The translations under genes were made by a program, and so were the position numbers. The notes below the pieces were generated by a model. It was not told where the DNA came from and did no database searches. It saw only the letters and a program-made list of their open reading frames with translations. Positions 58,588-64,000 of a stretch of 64,000 nt of DNA are shown in pieces. Source of the DNA: Aggregatilineales bacterium. GTDB lineage: Bacteria; Chloroflexota; Anaerolineae; Aggregatilineales; Phototrophicaceae. The DNA is taken from assembly GCA_030834905.1 (NCBI GenBank), contig JAUQWZ010000011.1:496001-560000 (forward strand), given 5' to 3'. Position 1 is the first letter of the stretch, and each line of letters opens with the position of its first letter.

Positions 58588-59979
58588 ATGTCACCAAAAC
58601 TTTCACGCAGAAGCTTTTTGAGGATGGCGGGTGCCTCGGCTGCTGGCTTGGCAGCCGGAGCGCAGCTCCTGCCTAAGGTGCGGGTTTTCGCAGCGCCCAA
58701 CGGACAGGAAGTTGTGCGCATCTCGTTCGCCGGTTGGGGGCAGGTCGCCGAGCAGGACGGCGTGGTCGCGGCGATTGAAGCCTTCCAGGCAGAGAATCCG
58801 GGTATTGAGGTCGAATGGCGGCACACGCCAGATACCGACTTCACCACCGTGTTCCTGTCAAACATCGCCGCCGGAACGCCGCCGGATACCAGCTTCATCG
58901 CATCGAACAACTATGAAACCTTCCGCAATCAGGGACTCCTGCTCGACATCACCGACTACATCACCAACGATCCGCTGCTGGGGCAGCCCGACTACTTCCT
59001 GCCGCAGGAAGCGCAGCGCAGCGCCGACGACAACGGGCGCTGGCATGGCATCGGTTCGACCTGGGTTGCGCCGCATATCTACTATAACGCCGCCCTGTTT
59101 GAAGAAGAAGGCATCACGCCCCCCGGATTCACTGACGACGAAATCTGGGACTGGGACACCTTCCTGGCAGTCGCCAAGCAGCTCACCGTAGACAGCAACG
59201 GGCTGCATCCCGATGACGACGGTTTCGACCCCGACAACATCGAGCGCTGGGGCGTTCAGTATCCGTTCTCCAACGAGACGTACATCGCCGCAGCCGTCTT
59301 CTCCAACGGCGGTCAGATGGTCAATGAAAACGGCAGCGCGCTGGACAGCCCGGAAGCCATGGAAGCGATGCAGCGGATGGCGGATCTGATCTACGTCCAT
59401 CACGTCGCGCCGCAGAGCGCGTCACTTTCCAGCCTGGGCATGTCCAATACCCAGATGCTCGATACCGGGCGGCTGGCTATGGCGGTCGATGGTTCGTGGG
59501 CGCTCTCGTGGATCAACTCGTCACTGCTGACGGTTCCCATCGGCACCGGCGCGCTGCCCAAGATGACGCAGCCCGCCACCCACATGCAGGCGCATTTCCA
59601 CGGCGCGCTTGCCGCGACCGAGCATCCCGACGAAGCGTGGCAGTGGCTGCGTTTCCTGGCAACGCCGTTCTACACGCTCCAGTTCATGAAGATCGGGCTG
59701 TGGCTGCCCAGCCAGACCGCGCAGACGACTGAAGAAGGTCTGGCGGAATGGATCACCGAAGGCATTCACCCGGATAACTACGTCGATTTCGTCAGCGAGT
59801 ATCTGCCCAATTACGGTGTCGCCTACCGCGTTCCACCCGGATACGTCGAGGCGTTCACCAACTTCCTGAATCCCGCTTACGAAGCCATTGCCAACGGCAC
59901 GCCAGCCGTCGATGTGATGCCTGAAGCAGTGCGTCAGGCGAACGAGGTCATCGCCGCCGCCATTGCCGCAAGCAGCTAG
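58588..59979 (+). CDS. CUT1 sugar-binding protein with Tat signal
   Basis: A 463-residue extracellular solute-binding protein. The N-terminus carries the twin-arginine motif SRRSFLRMAG and a cleavage region near VFAAP, so Tat export is predicted. The binding domain begins RISFAGWGQVAEQDGVVAAI. AAGGAG precedes the ATG. It feeds the two permeases downstream. Position after GH127 suggests beta-arabino-oligosaccharides as ligand, which is inference. Confidence 0.92.
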   Translation: MSPKLSRRSFLRMAGASAAGLAAGAQLLPKVRVFAAPNGQEVVRISFAGWGQVAEQDGVVAAIEAFQAENPGIEVEWRHTPDTDFTTVFLSNIAAGTPPDTSFIASNNYETFRNQGLLLDITDYITNDPLLGQPDYFLPQEAQRSADDNGRWHGIGSTWVAPHIYYNAALFEEEGITPPGFTDDEIWDWDTFLAVAKQLTVDSNGLHPDDDGFDPDNIERWGVQYPFSNETYIAAAVFSNGGQMVNENGSALDSPEAMEAMQRMADLIYVHHVAPQSASLSSLGMSNTQMLDTGRLAMAVDGSWALSWINSSLLTVPIGTGALPKMTQPATHMQAHFHGALAATEHPDEAWQWLRFLATPFYTLQFMKIGLWLPSQTAQTTEEGLAEWITEGIHPDNYVDFVSEYLPNYGVAYRVPPGYVEAFTNFLNPAYEAIANGTPAVDVMPEAVRQANEVIAAAIAASS

Positions 59980-59991
59980 AACCAGAATTTC

Positions 59992-60031
59992 AGGTCGGGA
60001 AGGACGAGCGCCCCTCGCCCTTCCCTGACCT
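59992..60031 (+). terminator. Intra-operon hairpin behind the second arabinose-locus binding-protein gene
   Basis: AGGTCGGGAAGG-CGAG pairs with CTCG-CCTTCCCTGACCT (interrupted by small internal mismatches). It begins 13 nt after the binding-protein stop and before the permease gene. Confidence 0.65.
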
Positions 60032-60082
60032 CACAGACAATCGGTATGTGTCAGGAACGATGGTCATACGAGTGAACGTATC

Positions 60083-61030
60083 ATGACGACGACAGCCGAA
60101 GTTCGGAATACCGATCCCAGAGCGCAGCCGCTGTTAAAGCGGCGGCTCACACTTTCTCAGCGTCGAAATATTACCGGCTACTTGTTTATTTCCCCTTTCA
60201 TTCTTGGCTTTCTGTTATGGTTTTTGATACCCGCGCTGATCGCGCTCTATCTGACCGTCCACCGCTGGAATCTCATCAGCGCGCCACAGTTCGTTGGTCT
60301 TGATAATATCGAGCACCTGTTTAACGATCCGCTGCTGCCACAGGCATTGAAAGCCACCTTTACGTATACGATTGTCGCGGTGCCTCTGGGGCTGCTGATA
60401 AGCTTTGGGCTGGCGATGCTCCTCAACAACCAGCTTCCCGGCATCGGTATCTTCCGAACCATCTTCTATCTTCCCAGCATTATTCCCGCCGTCGCCAGCG
60501 CCGCGCTGTGGGCGTGGATCTTCAATACCGAATTCGGGCTGATGAATGTCTTGATACGGAGTCTCGGGGGACCCAAGGTCCCGTGGCTGCAAAGCCCGGA
60601 CTGGGCGCTGCCCGCGCTCATCATTATGAGTCTCTGGAGCGTCGGCGGCTCGATGATCATTTTTCTGGCGGGGCTGCAAGGCATTCCCGACATCTATTAT
60701 GAGGCGGCGGAAATTGACGGCGCTGGACGCTGGAAAAAGCTGCGCCACATTACCCTGCCGATGATGTCGCCGGTCATCTTTTTCAACCTGATTATCGGCT
60801 TCATCAACTCGTTTCAGGTCTTTGTCGCCGGCTACCTCATCACCGACGGCGGACCGACCAACGCGACATTGTTCCTGGTGCTGTATATCTACCGTACCGC
60901 CTTCCGAAGCCTCAACATGGGCTACGCCGCGACAGTATCGTGGCTGCTGTTCTTCATCCTGATGGGTCTGTCGTTCCTGGTGTTTCGGTACATTGGCAAC
61001 CGTGTCTACTACGAAAACCCGGGCGAATGA
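60083..61030 (+). CDS. CUT1 sugar ABC transporter permease (MalF type)
   Basis: A 315-residue membrane protein with six helices after a basic N-terminus, and the EAA loop [21 protein letters not shown] near residues 212-232. It follows the Tat-type binding protein after the hairpin at 59992-60031, and lies 12 nt before its MalG-type partner. Confidence 0.93.
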   Translation: MTTTAEVRNTDPRAQPLLKRRLTLSQRRNITGYLFISPFILGFLLWFLIPALIALYLTVHRWNLISAPQFVGLDNIEHLFNDPLLPQALKATFTYTIVAVPLGLLISFGLAMLLNNQLPGIGIFRTIFYLPSIIPAVASAALWAWIFNTEFGLMNVLIRSLGGPKVPWLQSPDWALPALIIMSLWSVGGSMIIFLAGLQGIPDIYYEAAEIDGAGRWKKLRHITLPMMSPVIFFNLIIGFINSFQVFVAGYLITDGGPTNATLFLVLYIYRTAFRSLNMGYAATVSWLLFFILMGLSFLVFRYIGNRVYYENPGE

Positions 61031-61042
61031 CGAGGTCGTGCC

Positions 61043-61939
61043 ATGAGTTCATCCGACATATCGCTATCAGAATCCACCAGTGTCAGCGCGTTTGAGGAGC
61101 AAGCCCCGCCATCAAAAAGTCGGTGGATGCACTGGTTTACCTATATCCTGCTGATTGCCGTCGCGGCGCTGATGCTGTTTCCCTTCCTCTGGCTGGTCAG
61201 CAGCTCGCTCAAATCGCAGGTGCAGATTTTCGCCTATCCGCCGGAATGGATTCCCAACCCGCCTATCTGGCAAAACTACGTCGATGCGATGACGTTCCGA
61301 CCATTCCATATTTATCTGCGCAACAGCATCGCTATCGCCAGTTTGAATGTCATCGCCGTCGTGCTGACGTCGTCGCTGTGCGCCTACGGGTTCGCGCGGA
61401 TACGCTTCTGGGGGCGCGAATTCTGGTTTTCAATTGTGATTGCCACGCTGCTGCTGCCCAGCATCGTCACGCTGGTGCCGCAGTTTATCATTTTCACCCG
61501 TCTGGGCTGGATCGATACCATCCTTCCCCTCACCGTCCCGATTTTCTTTGGCGGCGGGGCGTTCAACATCTTTCTGCTGCGGCAGTTCTTCCGCACGATT
61601 CCCGAGGAACTGGCGGACGCCGCCCGCATTGACGGATGCAGCGAGTTCGGCATTTACTGGCGGGTGATGATGCCGCTGTCGAAACCCGCCCTGATCACGG
61701 TCGCGATCTTCACCTTTCTGGCGTCCTGGAATGACCTCATCGGACCGCTGGTATACCTGCGCACGCCAGACACCTACACGGTGGCTATCGGTCTGGCGCA
61801 GTTTCGCGGCGCTCTGACGACACGCTGGGATCTTCAGATGGCGGCGGCGACGGTGATGGTGCTGCCCGTGGTGGTACTGTTCTTCTTCGCCCAGCGCTAC
61901 TTCATCAAGGGCATCGTGATGACGGGCTTGAAGGGCTAA
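61043..61939 (+). CDS. CUT1 sugar ABC transporter permease (MalG type)
   Basis: A 298-residue membrane protein with the EAA loop [21 protein letters not shown] and the typical end [14 protein letters not shown]. It pairs with the MalF-type permease upstream. The gene is followed by an inverted-repeat element and then the epimerase gene. No ATPase gene is associated. Confidence 0.93.
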   Translation: MSSSDISLSESTSVSAFEEQAPPSKSRWMHWFTYILLIAVAALMLFPFLWLVSSSLKSQVQIFAYPPEWIPNPPIWQNYVDAMTFRPFHIYLRNSIAIASLNVIAVVLTSSLCAYGFARIRFWGREFWFSIVIATLLLPSIVTLVPQFIIFTRLGWIDTILPLTVPIFFGGGAFNIFLLRQFFRTIPEELADAARIDGCSEFGIYWRVMMPLSKPALITVAIFTFLASWNDLIGPLVYLRTPDTYTVAIGLAQFRGALTTRWDLQMAAATVMVLPVVVLFFFAQRYFIKGIVMTGLKG

Positions 61940-61953
61940 AGCGAGGAAGATTC

Positions 61954-62040
61954 AACGCCAGAGCGCAAGGAAACAGGGAAAGGCGCAAAGGGTTCAGGCA
62001 TCCCCTCTGCGTCTTTCTTTATCCTTCGCGTCTTTGCGTT
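61954..62040. repeat. Inverted-repeat element of the AACGC/AACCAC type
   Basis: The left end AACGCCAGAGCGCAAGGA pairs imperfectly with the right end TCCTTCGCGTCTTTGCGTT, with further pairing inside (AGGCGCAAAGGG with CCTCTGCGTCTTT). It resembles the larger element at 37808-38021 in end sequence style. Confidence 0.55.
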
Positions 62041-62093
62041 AAAGTATTCTCTTTTTTGGGCAGCAGCCCAAATCCTGAAGGACAGTACACGTC

Positions 62094-63194
62094 ATGACCA
62101 ACCCTGCTTCACATCTTACTCGCGGCAGTTCAGTCACATCCCAGCCTTTTGGCGTTACCGCTGCCGGTCAGCCGGTGGACGAATACATTCTGACCAACGC
62201 AGTCGGCGTTGAGGTGAGACTCATCACCTACGGCGGCGCGATCACCTCGATCCGCGTCCCCGACCGGAACGGCGGGTTTGCCAATATCGTCCTGGGCTTC
62301 GACAACCTGGCGGACTATGAAACGAAAAGCCCCTATTTCGGCGTGATCACCGGACGCTACGCCAACCGCATCGCCAACGCCAGCTTTGTGCTGGACGGCA
62401 AACGCTACTCGCTGGCGGCGAACCAGAGTTCCAACACGCTGCATGGCGGCGAACAGGGCTTTGGCACGAAGATATGGTCAGCCCGCAAGATCGAGTCGGG
62501 CGACAGCGTGGGCGTGGAACTGACCTACCTCAGCCCGGATGGCGAAGAACACTTCCCCGGCAGCCTGCAAACCAGCGTCGTCTATACGCTGATCAGCAGC
62601 GGCGAGCTGCGCATCGATTACCGCGCCACAACCGACGCGCCAACCATCGTCAACCTGACCAACCACTCGTATTTCAATCTGGCGGGTGAAGGCAGCGGCA
62701 GCATTTACGATCACATTCTGCTGCTGAACGCCGACCGCTATACGCCAGTCAACGAGACGCTGATTCCCACCGGCGAACTGGCTCCGGTGGAAGGCACGCC
62801 GTTTGACTTCCGATTGCCGAGGGCGATCAAGCCGGGACAGCGCTCCTCGCACGAGCAGATCGTCCGCGCCAGAGGCTACGATCACAACTTCATCCTCAAC
62901 CGGCAGAACCCGGACGACCAATCGCTGATTCTGGCGGCGCGCGCCTACGAACCGGAACTGGGGCGCGTCCTCGAATGCTGGACGACTGAGCCAGGCATTC
63001 AGTTTTACGCGGGGAATTTCCTTGATGGCACGCTGGTCGGCTCCGGCGGGCATCTCTACCGCCAGAGCGACGGTTTCGCGCTGGAGACGCAGCACTTCCC
63101 GGACTCGCCCAACCAGCCGAGCTTCCCATCAACGGTGCTGCGCCCAGGTCAAACCTATCAGACGACCACCGTCTATAAATTCGCCACCGCCTAG
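62094..63194 (+). CDS. galM: Aldose 1-epimerase
   Basis: A 366-residue mutarotase of normal length. The family motifs are FGVITGRYANRIANASF, the catalytic TNHSYFNLAGEG, YDHNFILN and the late TTEPGIQFYAGNFL. It interconverts alpha and beta anomers of free sugars, here probably arabinose released by the GH51 and GH127 enzymes. Its end overlaps the convergent methyltransferase gene by 4 bases. Confidence 0.94.
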   Translation: MTNPASHLTRGSSVTSQPFGVTAAGQPVDEYILTNAVGVEVRLITYGGAITSIRVPDRNGGFANIVLGFDNLADYETKSPYFGVITGRYANRIANASFVLDGKRYSLAANQSSNTLHGGEQGFGTKIWSARKIESGDSVGVELTYLSPDGEEHFPGSLQTSVVYTLISSGELRIDYRATTDAPTIVNLTNHSYFNLAGEGSGSIYDHILLLNADRYTPVNETLIPTGELAPVEGTPFDFRLPRAIKPGQRSSHEQIVRARGYDHNFILNRQNPDDQSLILAARAYEPELGRVLECWTTEPGIQFYAGNFLDGTLVGSGGHLYRQSDGFALETQHFPDSPNQPSFPSTVLRPGQTYQTTTVYKFATA

Positions 63195-63652
63195 AACCAG
63201 CGCCCGACGCGGGATCGATAGGCGCGGTAGGCGTCGCCAAATTTACGCTCAAGATAGCGCTCTTCCCGCAGGATGATGCCGTAATGCACCACGATCAAAG
63301 TCAGGGCGACCGTGACCAGCATCCAGCCGTTCTGCGTGATGAGCGCCAGACCGAACGAAAACAGCGTAAATGACAGGTATATCGGGTTGCGGGTGATGGC
63401 AAAAATGCCGGTTGTCACCAGCGCGGTGGTCGGGTGCGACGGTTCGGGATTGGTGCCGCTTAGAATCATGCTGAGAAGCGCCCAGGGACCGGGGATCAGC
63501 GACAGCAGCGACAGCGCGAATCCCACCATCCGCGCCCATTCAGGCAGCGCCACCGGCAGCAGCCGGTTGAGCAGCCAACCGACAAGCAGTCCGGCGGCAT
63601 ATACCAGCGGCGGCGGCGCGATCACCCTGGCAGTATCTCGTTTGGCGGTCAT
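63191..63652 (-). CDS. Isoprenylcysteine carboxyl methyltransferase-like membrane protein
   Basis: A 153-residue membrane protein with about four helices and the family end signature: TTGIFAITRNPIYLS followed by EERYLERKFGDAYRAYRSRVGRWF spread over the last 25 residues. Bacterial members (ICMT/PEMT-like) methylate lipids or unknown small substrates. It converges on galM and is followed on the same strand-direction side by the GH42-like gene. No clear link to arabinose metabolism. Confidence 0.85.
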   Translation of the reverse strand: MTAKRDTARVIAPPPLVYAAGLLVGWLLNRLLPVALPEWARMVGFALSLLSLIPGPWALLSMILSGTNPEPSHPTTALVTTGIFAITRNPIYLSFTLFSFGLALITQNGWMLVTVALTLIVVHYGIILREERYLERKFGDAYRAYRSRVGRWF

Positions 63653-63659
63653 GGTGTCC

Positions 63660-64000
63660 TTAGTGTGTGATCAGAATACCCACTCCATAACCGTCCAATG
63701 ATAACGCGCCGCTGACCGTTTGCCCTGTCAGTAAATCGTGATAGTCCGACCCGTCGAGGTCTACCGTTGCTGGCTGCGAATGGTGATTGAGGACGAACGT
63801 GATCGCCTGATCCCCCTGATAACGCACCGCAATTTCGACGCCTGACGGCGCTTCCAGCACCGGCGCAATCCCGTGTGACCGCATGATGTCCCCATACAGG
63901 CGATCCAGACAGGCATCGTCGGGGTCGCTGGCGACGTAGTAGGCGCAGCCCTCACCGTAAGCGTGGCGCGTCAGCGCGGGCATTCCCTGATAGAAGTCGC
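63660..64000 (-). CDS. C-terminal part of a GH42-like beta-galactosidase (partial)
   Basis: The last 113 or so residues of a protein that starts beyond the window. DFYQGMPALTRHAYGEG followed by AYYVASDPD matches the trimerisation-domain end of GH42 beta-galactosidases, and the beta-rich tail (FVLNHHSQPATVDLDG, DLLTGQTVSG) matches the GH42 C-terminal domain. GH42 enzymes cut beta-galactosides, and some act on alpha-L-arabinopyranosides, which would fit the locus. The catalytic domain is not in view. It ends 7 nt upstream of the methyltransferase gene. Confidence 0.8.
   Translation of the reverse strand, partial: DFYQGMPALTRHAYGEGCAYYVASDPDDACLDRLYGDIMRSHGIAPVLEAPSGVEIAVRYQGDQAITFVLNHHSQPATVDLDGSDYHDLLTGQTVSGALSLDGYGVGILITH

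Overview
The window reads as a chromosomal segment from a Chloroflexota bacterium, probably of the Anaerolineae. This is inferred from gene content, because there is no rRNA gene in view. The supporting traits are many CUT1 sugar transporters, LacI regulators, arabinan-degrading enzymes, multihaem cytochromes with NrfD-type membrane partners, system I cytochrome c maturation, and numerous palindromic intergenic repeats. The DNA is GC-rich and densely coded. No tRNA, rRNA, insertion sequence, phage or CRISPR array was seen.

Positions 1-2.6 kb hold a two-gene acyl-CoA synthetase pair on the minus strand. One subunit is fused to a citryl-CoA lyase-like domain, giving an ATP-citrate-lyase-like layout. 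The other carries an added ferredoxin domain. Positions 2.8-10.4 kb hold a LacI-controlled operon with two ADP-ribosylglycohydrolase-family proteins around a CUT1 transporter, with clear promoters and matching operators. Positions 10.5-19.1 kb hold a CbiM/NikM metal permease, methylthioribose kinase (mtnK), an RbsABC-like sugar transporter, and a divergent LacI regulator with a sugar-nucleotide-type SDR.

Positions 19.2-36.8 kb form an electron-transfer region. A five-gene operon encodes a monohaem and two nonahaem cytochromes, a four-cluster Fe-S protein and an NrfD-like membrane protein. A NarX/NarL-type two-component pair follows. A divergent ccm cluster then encodes CcmE (CxxxY type), CcmF, CcmH, CcmG, a CcmI-like protein, a cytochrome lipoprotein, CcmC and a tiny CcmD-like protein; ccmA and ccmB are absent. 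A decahaem cytochrome built from two pentahaem halves closes the block. The cytochromes need the maturation proteins and the two-component pair sits between them, so this is plausibly one respiratory island.

Positions 37-43.6 kb carry an SDR, a bifunctional class II aldolase/dehydrogenase of the rhamnulose-phosphate type, and a complete sodium-pumping methylmalonyl-CoA decarboxylase set. Positions 43.8-45.6 kb carry an unusual secreted-type protein (leader like those of contractile-injection cargo, OmpA-like domain, metzincin-type zinc site) overlapped by a small unknown gene.

Positions 46.2-64 kb are an L-arabinose polymer utilisation locus: two secreted GH43 enzymes, two CUT1 transporters, LacI and AraC regulators, GH51 and GH127 arabinofuranosidases, an aldose 1-epimerase, and the end of a GH42-like beta-galactosidase. 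Two copies of one 16-bp palindrome downstream of good promoters define a local LacI regulon. None of the three CUT1 transporters has its own ATPase here, so a shared one elsewhere is expected. In all four transport operons a stable hairpin directly follows the binding-protein gene.
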